Shown here: positions 47,101 through 64,000 of the stretch, one piece after another
Position numbering within the stretch: the first letter of the stretch is position 1
Layout: every line of letters starts with the position of its first letter
NCBI RefSeq assembly: GCF_019578655.1
Contig: NC_063257.1
Location: forward strand, 620,001 to 684,000
Reading direction: 5' to 3'
From: Ricinus communis
Lineage: Eukaryota > Streptophyta > Magnoliopsida > Malpighiales > Euphorbiaceae
Length of the DNA: 64,000 nucleotides
Position numbers and translations under genes: made by a program
Notes under the pieces: model-generated
Seen by the model: the letters and a program-made list of their open reading frames with translations, nothing else
What the model was told of the DNA's origin: nothing
The model's database searches: none

Positions 47101-49841
47101 ATGCCCCCTAACTGAAAAAGTGATTAATATTCATCTAAACAAACCAACGGTAAAGACTTACAATTTCCACTACTAAATTATAATCGAGTTTTAACTCAAC
47201 CTGATTGGATGGATGATGTTATATGGAAGGAGATTGAGAAGTTAGTCTTTATGCCAGTCGAATGTGACTCATATTTTTAAATTGTGAGATCTTGAGTTCG
47301 AATTTCAGTCGAAAAAATGATCAATTAAAAAAAAATACCCCTTATTTCTACAGGTAAGGTAAACAAATAATAGGAATAATAAATAAGAAACAAACAACAT
47401 ATTGGGGCACGTTGATAGAGCAAGACCAGTTGAAGCAAAGGCAAATCCAGCACATGGTTTGTTAGTTAACATATAATTGAAGGTGTATATGTATGAGGGC
47501 ATAATTAAATAACACCAAATCATTCCTTCATCATGACTTTTGCTAGAAGATAATAATGCAGCCAGCCCTTTGTAAAGAGATTATAATGCCTGGCTTTTCC
47601 TTCATTTCTCCAACTTGTTCTCAAAACTGGATATTCTCCACCGCCATTGACAACCGGTTTTAGCTAAGAACTTAAAATCCTCTCTCTCTATCCCAATGAA
47701 AAGAGAGCTAAGAAGTGGTCCCTTGACCTTAAATGTGACAATTTGTTACGCCTAGAGAAATGCTGAAGAATAATAGAGCAAAAAAAGAAGATTTGCATCT
47801 CGCATGTAGGGGTCCATAATTAAAAACCCTTGCACCTTCACAAATAATTGAATTCTTTTCCTTTTTCCATCTTTGTAATTGTCAAATAATTGAATATTGA
47901 TTAAACAGAGGATTCTTGTTAGGCTCTACTCATCTAATATATTTCGTGATTGTTATCCCTTCCATTGTGACTTTAAATTTTATTGTTTTATAACTTAGGT
48001 CCATATGATCATTGACTGTATATCTATCAGCCTTTTTTGGCTGCAAAACAAGGAATCCAAGAAAAACTTGTGCTATCAGTTCAAGTTATTGTCTATACTG
48101 TGGAAAGAATCTCTTTTTCTTTTTCTCTCTCTGTTTTTTTTTAAATATTATTTTATTTAAACTTACCGGTCTCATTACTCCGATTATCTCTGCACTAAAC
48201 ATTGGAATTTGAGAGCAGACCCTGAATTTTCTATATATTATGCACTTGCTGAAATGCTTTTTATAAACTCGGTCCTTGGAGGAAGTCGAACCGCTCTAGC
48301 CAAACTACAATGAACCGTACTGCAAATAGTAACTTGTGATAATTGGTGCTATCTCTCTAATAATGGTGGAAAATAATTTTGTCTTCACAGAAAAAAATAA
48401 TAATAACTTTTGCTTTTCCAAAGAGAAATGCTCTCGCGCTTTATGTGCTACATATATAATTGATAAACCCAAGGCTAAAGCTCTATATAATAATTAACTA
48501 ATACTATTAGATTATGACTGTTGAGTTTGCATTCTGCACCACAATCATTTCCTAACATAATCAGGCCATAGAAATTGAATTTCAGTATTGCTTACGAAGT
48601 GGGCAAAGCTGTTTGCTTTTTTCTCTTACTTTCCGTGGATCGAAACTGTTCCTAAACAAGAAGGCTATATTTTACTTTAAAATTTCTGATTAAAAACATA
48701 ACCTATTTTAAAAATTTTGATTGGAGAATATACTTTATTTGAATTCTTTGCGGCAAATTGCTATGACGGCGGGAATCCATCTCTTAAAACTCTTATATGA
48801 GAAAATGAATTTGCGTTCTTCAAAGACTAATGAACAGAATCTTAATTCATCCTTGTATAGGTTTTACGGGTCCTTCCATCAAACACCAAATGATATCTAT
48901 GGCCTGCACTAATAACCCAACGTTCAACATAATAAGTTAAGAGTATTAAGTACGCTTAACAAAAATTAAAACACAATTAATTTAGCTCATAATATTAGAA
49001 AGTTTGTAACGAAATGTAGATGAAATATGATCGGCGTGTCTTGGCCTATAGCAGAACGGTCTGTGATGCTGGTATTGGTGGAGGAGGAGACACGCTATAT
49101 GATATAATCATGCATTACAAAAATAGAAGTTTCGTGCATACTGAGAACCTGTATATTTTTATATGGCACTATGGCTTTTCCTAGGAATTAGGACACAATG
49201 TAGCTTAAAATGGGGAAACATGCTATCTCATCCTCTGATCATCTACTCCCTCAAAAACACAAAACCGAAAAGGAATTAGGCAATGCAGACAAGTCCACCT
49301 GAGTTGGAATTCCACTCCAAACCCTTCTTTTGAGATAGCATCTGATTCAAAATCCCCATCATGAACGTGACTCTTCACTTTTCTTCGATCTTAATCGCTT
49401 TTACATAAGAGAAGATAACATTCTTCACTTTTTGGATACCCTTATAGTATATTCCCATTTACTTTTAACTGCTGTACTGTGTGCGTATATAAATGGCTTT
49501 CCAGTTGGTTTAATTATTTGATAAAGCCATGCCCTGTATCCCGAACTACCCAGTTGAAATTCATTCCCTCCTATAGATTGATTGATTAGCTTTATCTTTT
49601 CTGGTATGGCTACTAGCTTCTATGCATAGGAATCCAAGAGTAAAATGAATCTGAGGGAGATATATAATTAAAGAGTTGACAAATTCTTTTGCTATCATTC
49701 ATAAACAAACAAGACTAACAAATTGTAATTATTAGAAAGCAAAATCTTCTTTTTGGCTTTGTCAAATCCACCATCATGTACACTGGCTTTTTAATGGCCA
49801 TTCATATGAGCAAATTGAAAAGTTGTGATTATGCATGAACA

Positions 49842-49860
49842 GATGATGATGATGATGATG
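49842..49860. repeat. (GAT)n microsatellite
   Basis: Six consecutive GAT units in intergenic DNA. Confidence 0.9.
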
Positions 49861-51240
49861 GCAGTATTACCTATTTATGCCACGAATTTTATGTAGATAT
49901 ATGGGAATGGGAGGATAGGGTGACATTCATTTGAACGTTAAAAAGAGGGTGGAGAATAGGAATGCAAATTCAATCTAGAAGGGACAAAAACGATCAATCA
50001 TTAAATTGCATACAATATTTGTTGTATTGAATCAATAACCGCAACGGTAATTATAGATGCGGAAAGAGATTATAATGTAATCATAATAATAACTCAGTGA
50101 CTATAAAGGTAATTATCTTCTCTCTCTTTTTTTTTTTTTTTAAAAAAAATTTAGTATATCTTTAACGGTAATTACTGATGATGCTCTTGCGAAAAGAAAT
50201 TATATGTAATGTAAGAATAATAACAAGGGGTGACCACCTATGTGCCCAATTCTACTTAGCCCGCCTATGTTCCAACTACCTAATCATATAATTTGCCACT
50301 CAAAGGGCAAAACCACCCACCTTATGGTGAAGCAGAAAAGTAAGAAAATATGGTTATTGAAAGTTTAAATTAATAATTTCCTACATATAATACGGTTATT
50401 CAATATGTAAACGTATTAAATATAGAAAAGTAAGAAAATATTATTACTTTTTGCAACTTGTTTCATAATTTGTTTCTTGTCAAAATTGATACTTTGAGTT
50501 TAATACCATTAGCAAAATGCCTCGTGCTCTATCCTCACATGGCAAAAAAGCCATAAAATAGCTAATTTGTTGTGCTAAAGATGAGATGTAAACATTTTCA
50601 TTTCAAGTTAATAATATATGATTCTTACGATGACATAGCACTGAATCCAATGGTAAAAGAAATTACTAAAATGAATGTCAAATTTCAAGTGCTAATGAAT
50701 TAGAAAGAACTGTTTATTTTCCCGCCTGGAGATGAAATTTAGAGCTTAGAAGAGTGGTCCTTCCGCCTTGTTACCTATGTTCCCATAGTCGTGGGTCCGA
50801 ATCCCTCAACGGGGCAAGGATCAGAGAAATCAAAAGAGTGAAAGTAACAAAAGAGGGGAAAACAGGAAAGAATCAACGTATACTTGTGTATCAAAGTGTA
50901 AATATGAGCATTCGAAACTAAGGACTATAAATGCAAACAAAAAAAACAAAAAAAGAGAAAAAAAGAAAACGTACAAAATCTAAAGAGACGTTATGATTTT
51001 GTGCCTATCCCGCCATCCTTTATTTTCCTTCCATTCACTTCACTAAAAGCACACTGCCCTAGTACGCTTAACTCCACTTTCTGTCTGTTTTTCTTTTCCT
51101 CCTTAATTCCCTAAGTATGCACCACAACAACCCATTAAGATCAAATGCATAAAGAACATTCCTTTTCTTTCTTTTATTTTCCATCGCAAGAATTCTCTCT
51201 TTCCTTTCGGTTCTGCAGTTCTTGAATTAAACGCTGTTTG

Positions 51241-54021
51241 ATGGGCTGTTCCACCTCGAGAATTGACCACCTTCCGGTGGTGTCTCTTTGCCACGACCGC
51301 TGCAAGTTTCTTGAAGAAGCTCTTTACCAAAGCTACGCCCTTGCCGATGCTCACGTTGCCTACGTCCACTCGCTTAAAACTCTTGGCCCGTCTCTAAGCC
51401 GTTTCTTTGAGGTTGATCAAAATCTTGATAATGACAACAAAGACAACGACAACAATCACTCTGATTCTCAGTCCAAACCCTTAATATCAAAGTCTTCTCC
51501 TTCACCTGATCACTGTCCTTCGACTTCAAACTCAGATTCGCATCTTGATTTCCCTTCTGATGATTCTGAGGACGAAGAATTTAAAGAAAAAGATTTTGAT
51601 CTTCTTCACAGAATCCAACACAATTATTTTGATCGACAAACACCTACTCCATCTAGAACTAACTCATATTCTTACCGAGACCATTACAATAAGTACGATT
51701 GTTATGCAAATAATGGTACTTATGGTGTCACCTCACCAGATGGTGGTTCTGCATGGAAAACCCCCTCGCCTCCTCCGCCTCCAAGTGGCTCCACTTGGGA
51801 GTTCTTGAATTTGTTTGATCCATATGAAAGATACGAGTTACTGATTAAGGACAAAGAAGGAATCCATGAAGTAAAAGAGGAATTCGAGAATGAGACTCAT
51901 GGAGATGATAAATTTGGTGGAGATTCTGTGCATTTGGCTAAAGAGGAGAAACAGATTAAAGTTGATGTGAAGAAAAATGAGGTTCATGTTGAAAAAACTA
52001 AAGTTGTTTCAGAGAAAGAAGAGAAGGAAGAAAAGAAAAATTTGACAGAGTCTAAGAATCAAAGCCCGTTGATGGTTATTAGAGAACTGGAGGGTCTGTT
52101 TGATAGAGCTGCTGAGTCGGGAATTGAAGTATTAAAGATTCTTGATACAGGAAAATTCCGTTATTATCATAAGAATTCTATTTATCAAGGTGGTTTTATC
52201 AAAATTTTTTATTCTCAAAACTTTGGTTTTCTTGTCTTCTTTGTTTCTAAATGTTCTTCAAAGTAAATTGGTTGTTCTTTGCTGTTATAGGAGTTTCTTC
52301 CAAGATGTTGCATGCGGTTACACCATCTTTTTTGGTGATACCTCCAAAAAGTACAGACTCCTTAACCTCCTCCACGGAGAAGATTGGTTCGGTTCATGTG
52401 AGCTCTGATGAAGAATTTGGTGTCATTGCAGTCAATTTGTCTTCCACTCTCAAGAAGTTATGCATGTGGGAGAAGAAACTCTATGATGAAGTCAAGGTAT
52501 GGTCTAATGCTTTACTCTTTTCCAAGAAGCTTTCATCCTATTAGGAGCAACTCTTTTATGCTGCTTTATCTTTTCTGCGTCCTCTCTCTTTCTTGGAGTG
52601 CATGCTAGTTCAATTGAGAGAAAAGAAAAAGCCAATTGCTTTGCAAATACAAGGTTGCCATGCTTATTTTCTTTTAACAACTAAAGCAACTGATACTTCT
52701 GCTCATTTCTTAAGATGTTTACTTTGCTGTGGACTTAATTAACTTGAATTTTTTGTTTTCCTTAAAACACTAAAACAAAATCTTTTATTCAACCATGAGC
52801 TAACTGGATGATGGGTTAATGGTCCTCGTTATTCTGATAAGTTCCTGCTGTTCTTTTGGGCTTTATGTTGAGCTTGTCAAGAAGTGAATAACTTTTTTTT
52901 TTTTTCATTTAACAATGTGATAATGGTGTTCACTGTAATAATGTAGGCTGAGGAAAAATTGCGCATTATGCTTTCGAGGAGCTATAGGCAGATGAAAGAT
53001 ATGGGCGAGAAAGGTGCAGAGTCCAATAAAGTTCGTTCTGATCGAGCTTTGATCAGAGCATTATCTACTAAAATCAAAGTTGCTATTCATGTTATTGACA
53101 GGACAACAGTTACTATCAATAAGCTGAGGGATGAAGAGTTGTGGCCAATGATCAGTCAACTGAGTCAAAAGTACCGCACTTCAGTATTTACAGCAAATGA
53201 TCAATTCACTGCCTGCTGCATGTTTAATTAAATCCGACAATATATAATACTAATCAATTTGTTGATGCAGGTTGCTTGGAATGTGGAAAGCCATGCTAGA
53301 TTGCCATAGATGTCAATCTCAAACAATTGTTGGAGCCAAAAGTTTAGATGCCATTGTATCCAATGGAAAATTTAGTGAAACCCATGTAGAAGCTGCAATA
53401 CAACTTAAAATTGAGCTTCAGAATTGGAATCTGAGCTTTTCGGATTGGATAACTGCGCAGAGAGGCTATGTCAAGGCCTTGAGTGGTTGGCTTCTAAAAT
53501 GTCTTCCATATGAACCTGAAGAAATGCCAGATGAAACGCCACCATCATCTCCTGGTAGTAAGTCAGGACAACCCCCTTTGTTTGCATTCTGTAACCAATG
53601 GTCACATGCTGCGGGTAGAATCTCAGAGATGGAAGTAACTAACGCTATGCACGGATTTTTCGTGAATATAAATCAACTTGTGGAAAGGCATTACACATAC
53701 TTGCAGCAAAGGCTGGCTGCAGACAAAGATTTAGAGAAAAGAATGAAGGTATTGGAGAGAAAGGAGAAAAAGATACAAAAGGTATTGCAATCTCGAGGGA
53801 AGAAGATGCTTCTGCCCACTAAGGATTTAAAGGGAACCCAATTCTCTGGAGGGGCTGTGCATCAGAGTGAAGTGACTTACAATAGTAGTCTGCATTTGGG
53901 TCTCAAACAGATTTTCACGGCCATAGAGAAATTCTCTGCTGACAATGTGCAGATTTATGAAGAACTTCATGTGTATATTGACGAAAGCAACCCAACTCGA
54001 GGGAATAAACAGGGACTTTAA
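51241..54021 (+). CDS. DUF630/DUF632 protein (NRG2-like)
   Basis: Four exons join in frame: 51241-52189, 52291-52496, 52947-53170 and 53271-54021, encoding about 709 residues. The N-terminal DUF630 is clear: MGCSTSRIDHLPVVSLCHDR and CKFLEEALYQSYALADAHVAY. Gly2 and Cys3 suggest N-myristoylation and palmitoylation, hence membrane attachment. A low-complexity Asp/Asn/Ser/Pro linker follows (PSPPPPPSGSTWEFLNLFDP is typical of the family), then Lys/Glu-rich sequence. DUF632 starts near PLMVIRELEGLFDRAAESG and runs through KLCMWEKKLYDEVK, KIKVAIHVIDRTTVTINKLR, LLGMWKAMLDCHRCQ, NWNLSFSDWITAQRGYVKAL and a coiled coil (LEKRMKVLERKEKKIQKVL). Arabidopsis NRG2, a regulator of nitrate signalling, belongs to this family; other members affect leaf form and root hairs. 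Which one this is cannot be told here. Confidence 0.92.
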
Positions 54022-57000
54022 ATTAATATTACATTGTGAATTTGTAAACTTAGTTTGATCTTGATCTTCCAGAGAGGAATTTATTGTACGACAGCGATTT
54101 TTTGGCTGATGCAACATCAATCTTTGGTTCACTTCAGTACGCTAAATTAAGGATTCATTGTCCCCATTAATTGTTCTTTTCATATATAATAAGTAAGTTA
54201 GATTTCGAAAATTGTCAGTCTATGTAATAATTATATGAAGCAGAGCATCCTGATTATCATAAGCTGTTTTTGGGCTGCCACAATGGGTTGTCTTATGCAC
54301 TTGCAGAGGCGGATTTCCAGCGTTCGATTTCCTGATTACTGATCAACAAAGCCGTGTTTATATTTCCCTATCTCAATCGAAGTATCCAAAGTTGACTTTT
54401 GGCATTTTGACTTTTTGCAAATTTATCATCAATCATTTGTCAAGTCAGGATAGTTGTCACTCTGAAATCTAAATGGATTTTCAGTTTTTCCATTTTCAAA
54501 ACTAACAAAGGAACCACAAGTTAAAGTTGTTCTTATCTTCTCTTTTCATTAATTTGGCTTCTCTCATTCTTCTTATTATCCGCTGACTTCCTATTCGCTA
54601 AAGACAAATGCAATTTGCATTATCTTGAATTCAATACCCGAATGTGGCCAATGCAAGAATTACACCCACTCTTGTTTTTGCTCGCATAAATATATGGTTA
54701 CATGTGGGTTGCATCTAAGCTTGTGAGATGATAGTAACTCACCAATTAATAATTTTGGCAAATCCACTCAGTAATTGCCTCGCAGTAAAAGGGATTAAAG
54801 GTTTAACAAAGGAATGCTTTTAAAAATTGACAAATTTTTAAAATAAATTTGGTAGTATTTATTAATCAATAGATCAGATGTGAACATTAAACAGAGATGT
54901 CAAAGTTAATTGGCTTTTTCAGATAAGGAAAGTTGAAAAAGGATGCAGACGGATTAATACTCTGATCTTAACTAAGTATTCATTGATTGTAACCAATCAT
55001 TCTCCAAATTGCGGCTGTTTGTAATTTCTGCCCATCGCTTCAGATGCCATTTAAAAAATAGTGATTCATAAAAGTCCATTTTTATTTGTAAAAAAAGCAA
55101 AAATTAAATTAAGAGATAATTTATTATAAATATTGATATACGGTATGCAATTGTGATTTTGTTCACGTGGTAGATTTTACTTAAATTTACTAAAAGATGC
55201 TTTTTTCTTTTTTCTTTCTGAGAAGAACTAAAAGATGCATTATTGAATTCTTAGTAAGAGCAACACTGCCCTTCTTTTTATCGTGGTTGTCTTTAATTTA
55301 TATCATCGGTCAACTTGCTCACGCGTATATATATTTATTTGAATTTTGTCCGAAACAAATGTTCAAACTAGATATAGAGATAATATGTGATTAGAGTTTT
55401 AAATTCAAATTCGATTAATTTAACCAAATTTTAATAGATATAATAGCGATTAAACTACTAAGATTTTCGTTTTAAAAATAGAGAATTAGTTTTTTTCATG
55501 TCTAATACAGAAACTATAGCAGTATTCTAATTATAGTAATTAAAATAAATCATTATTAATAGAAAAACTAAACGCAGTGATTCTCCAATATTTGATGTTC
55601 AATTTAATATTTGTTATATTATTTTAAACAATTTTAGTTTATGCAATCTCTTATTGATTTGACACATTTTAATAATATCCAAACTTCAAAGGCTTTAATA
55701 TTTACTTTGTTTATGGCACACGCGGCCTTTGGATTCCAAGATATCATTCTTGAATAGTAAAAGTCAATGATGTACGCACATATAACAAACTAGAAAATAG
55801 ATTCAGAAATCTGTGTAAGTGGGACGAAATACAAAGTTGACAAAAATAATAAAGTTACATAAGAAATGTGTTTGATTAGTATTATAATTTGACTATTTTG
55901 TCCAAAATTAAAATAATTACATTATTTTTTCTTCATCGAGTCCTGATCTGATGATAGAAGGAAACTTGAATCTGAAGATGCGAGGCAAAGGCAAGATGAA
56001 CAGAATATAAAGAGTTTTTTAAAGAGGCATTACGAGTGCGTAATCTTGAATTGGGAATAATGATGTCACTTCCACTTCAACAAATCAAATGGCAGCAACC
56101 GCCTCACCTCACTCCCCGTCTAACCGAACACCAGCCAAAAGCGCGTGTCTCAAAGGAAATAGAAACCCAGGGAGAAGACACCACCAGCAATCACACCGAT
56201 TGAATGCCAAAAACAAAAACGTGGTATGCACGCACACCGTGTTGCGTTAGAAAGGCGTTAGTAGTAGTATCATTCAAATCTCAAGTGGACACACGTGCGT
56301 CCGCAAAAGTAAGTTTGCGTTTTTCTTTTCACACTTTAATATTTGTCCATAACATAAAATTTTATGCCATAAAGGTCCTCAAGAAAAGGGGTTAGGGTCC
56401 CCTCTGGTTCTCCAAACTTCATAATTAAACTGAATTTTATTTTTATTTTTGTACAGAAAAAGCAGAAACAGAATCAAAACTTTACTTACTTACTTTATGA
56501 TATTATTGATTATTATTACTATTACTATCATATACTTTATTTATTTATTTATTTATTTATAATGAAATTAATTAGATCTTTAATTCTCATATCAATAAAA
56601 TTGTTGTTTCCTATAAAGGATAGAAAAAATGAGTAATTTTTATTAACAATAACTAAAATCACTTATTTTAATTCCTATCTTTTTGTTAAAAAGAAGGAAC
56701 AACTGATATTAGTTATCACTATCATTATAAGAATATGTTATTTCAATTTATGAATCTTTTTGGTTTCCGGTTGCTCACGGCAGTTGATGTTGGGACAAGG
56801 CATCAAAATCAATTATAGTTTGGGACACACAAGTTATTTGTTTATGCTTTATTTTAAACATTAATGATTGTTGAAAAGTTAATGCAACATCTCAATTTTG
56901 ACAATTTTGAAAACTTTTTTTTTAATTTATTAATAGATAATTCAAGTTTTTTTAATATGTTTAGAAATATTGTATACGATTAAGAATATAAGATGTAGCC

Positions 57001-57120
57001 ATGGAGTGATGGAATTTGTTTGGATTAGGGGAATTAGTAGTGCAATATAGTTTTTAGATGGGGACGACAAAACTAAAATTATTAATAAGTATCCTCCATC
57101 ACGTAAAAAGGACAACTCAA
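54022..57120. other. Intergenic region between DUF630/632 and BSK genes
   Basis: No gene is seen. 54022-54200 is likely 3' UTR. Most of the rest is AT-rich. A GC-richer patch at about 56080-56310 stands out, and its short open frame on the plus strand (56204-56395) is not protein-like enough to call. A (TTTA)n run lies at about 56537-56560. Confidence 0.5.
56537..56560. repeat. (TTTA)n microsatellite
   Basis: About six TTTA units in intergenic DNA. Confidence 0.85.
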
Positions 57121-57385
57121 TAGGAGAGAAAAGGAAGGAAAAACAGAGAGACAGAGAAAGAGATAGGTTTTGGGAGTGCAGAAAGAAAGAAAGAGAAAAA
57201 AAAAATGTAAAAAAGAAAGAAGAGAGAGAGAGAGAGAGGAAATAAAAAAAACACGCAAATGGAAAGAAAGGGAAAGCTGCAGCTTCTGCTTATCATTATC
57301 ACTCAGCAGCAGCAGTACAGATCTCTCCCTCTCTTTCCTTCTTCCTTTCTCTCTCACTCTCTCTCCCTTTTCTCTTCCACTTACC
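57117..57385. promoter_or_regulatory. Polypurine (GA)n tract followed by polypyrimidine (CT) tract upstream of BSK
   Basis: 57117-57275 is almost entirely purine, including (AG)9 at 57221-57238. 57318-57385 is almost entirely pyrimidine, with many CTCTCT groups. The two are separated by a short mixed segment with CAGCAGCAGCAG. The arms can pair with each other as RNA or DNA hairpins. GA-rich tracts are bound by plant BPC (GAGA-binding) proteins, and CT tracts are frequent near transcription starts and in 5' UTRs. The BSK ATG lies about 210 bp downstream. Confidence 0.5.
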
Positions 57386-57597
57386 CACACGGGCGTTAAG
57401 TCAGTGTGGTGAACCTAAAACCAAGAATTTCTCTCTTTTTAAAAAAAAAAAATTATTGTTATTATTATTAATAAATAAATAAAACAAAAAGCTTAAAACC
57501 GTTTCTCCTTTTCTCTCTCTGTATGATTTGTTTCTGAAACGGAGTTATTTTATTTTGGTGGAGGGGGCGGCCGACTCACTCAACTCGGGACCGAGTT

Positions 57598-61662
<4,065 letters not shown>

Positions 61663-62276
61663 GGAGAGTGTAAAATTCTTTTGTACTAGTAGTTTGGCCG
61701 ATTGTTGTGGTGGTGGTTGTAAGAAAAAAAAATGTGGGTTTAGTGTATTGGCAATTAGAAATTGGCTTTCATCCAAAATGTAACATAGTGAGAGGAATGG
61801 TTCTTCTATACTGGCTGTTACAGTAATTTTTTCCTCTAAAATTGGATGAAATAATTTATCTCATATTTTCTGCTGGTAGTGGAACATCAGGGAATCTATA
61901 ACTTGGATTAAACTAGTGGAGCGCTTCTAACATACCAGCATGAACTGGTAACTGTTTTCTCAAAAAAAGAAAAAGAAAAGCTAGTAACTGTTGGAATGAT
62001 AATGAAATTATAAACAATAAAAAACTAATTGGTGTTGATATGCGGGATTCACAAAGATGAAGATGCTGGCACTTCGATTGCTACTCTTACTATCAGTTCC
62101 CGGGCCATGTAGCAGCTTAAAAGTGGCTGAAAAACAAATTGAAAAAGATTGTAACAGGTATCTTGCCTATACATACATATTCTATAAATCCTAATATTTC
62201 TGAAGTCGCCAATTGATTGCGTTTTTCTTGCTTGTGTGAAACATATTATACAAGATTTTGTTGCCTAGAAGTGAAA
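61663..62276. other. Convergent 3' ends of BSK and FtsH genes
   Basis: The 614 bases between the two stop codons must hold both 3' UTRs, since the genes point at each other. No other feature is seen. Confidence 0.6.

Positions 62277-64000
<1,724 letters not shown>

Larger units (their letters stand above)
46132..51240. other. 5.1-kb intergenic region
   Basis: No gene is supported. The first 250 bases or so are DUF241 3' UTR. An imperfect direct repeat lies at 46862-47100 and a (GAT)n run at about 49842-49860. The last 250 bases lead into the DUF630/632 gene. A short frame at 48721-48912 has no features and is not called. Confidence 0.5.

Noticed and set aside
48721..48912. 63-codon open frame on the plus strand
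   Set aside because: It is short, in AT-rich DNA, with no recognisable motif or promoter context.
50752..50820. tRNA-like sequence with a T-arm-like GTGGGTCCGAATCCC near a CTATG/CATAG stem
   Set aside because: The anticodon loop would have too few bases and no D arm or acceptor pairing could be found. At most it is a relic of a tRNA or tRNA-derived SINE.
56204..56395. Possible small gene in a GC-richer patch
   Set aside because: The frame is short and basic with no recognisable similarity. The patch lacks splice or promoter support.
57082..57412. Overlapping open frames on both strands of Arg/Glu/Lys or Ser/Leu/Phe strings upstream of BSK
   Set aside because: They are translations of the GA/CT tract, listed as a regulatory or low-complexity region instead.

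Overview
The window is nuclear DNA from a flowering plant, most likely a eudicot. Coding exons are GC-richer and are split by AT/T-rich GT-AG introns, the intergenic DNA is very AT-rich, and the proteins are of plant type (EARLY STARVATION 1, brassinosteroid-signalling kinase, DUF241, DUF630/632, thylakoid FtsH). I could not fix the species; a rosid such as a member of the Malpighiales would fit, but this is a guess.

Layout. 1-3409 (+) holds the last eight exons of the 40S ribosome-biogenesis factor TSR1. 4385-7667 (-) holds two decayed BAHD acyltransferase copies (vinorine-synthase type). A tRNA-Leu(TAG) lies at 8276-8355, followed by an AT-rich tandem repeat array and about 3.3 kb of gene-free DNA. 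12396-17099 (+) is a GT106/O-fucosyltransferase-like Golgi enzyme in 10 exons. 18399-22754 (+) is an EIPR1/TSSC1-type WD40 protein in 13 exons. 25232-29804 (+) is the plastid starch-binding protein ESV1 in 11 exons. 31451-33275 (+) is a plant-specific DUF7796-like type II membrane protein. 34648-38130 is an internally deleted, stop-ridden Ty1/copia element with both LTRs and an AAAAG target duplication; it split an older lysine-rich coding remnant. A three-copy, roughly 310-bp tandem repeat follows at about 39.0-40.07 kb. 40976-41245 (-) encodes a small conserved hydrophilic protein. 45229-46131 (+) is a single-exon DUF241 gene. 51241-54021 (+) is a DUF630/DUF632 (NRG2-type) gene. 57598-61662 (+) is a BSK receptor-like cytoplasmic pseudokinase with TPRs. 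62277-64000 (-) is the 3' part of a thylakoid FtsH1/FtsH5-type metalloprotease.

The genes do not form one pathway; each has its own promoter. Two act in chloroplasts (ESV1 in starch, FtsH in photosystem II repair), two in membrane traffic or cell-wall synthesis (EIPR1, GT106), one at the plasma membrane in brassinosteroid signalling (BSK), and one in ribosome assembly (TSR1). I found no clear previously undescribed system. The parts most worth a second look are the copia insertion and the gene remnant it interrupted, the tandem arrays, the BAHD pseudogene pair, a MITE-like inverted repeat, the G-box cluster upstream of ESV1, and a 101-codon orphan ORF. Exon boundaries were set by reading frames, GT-AG sites and family protein similarity from memory; no alignment or transcript was available.
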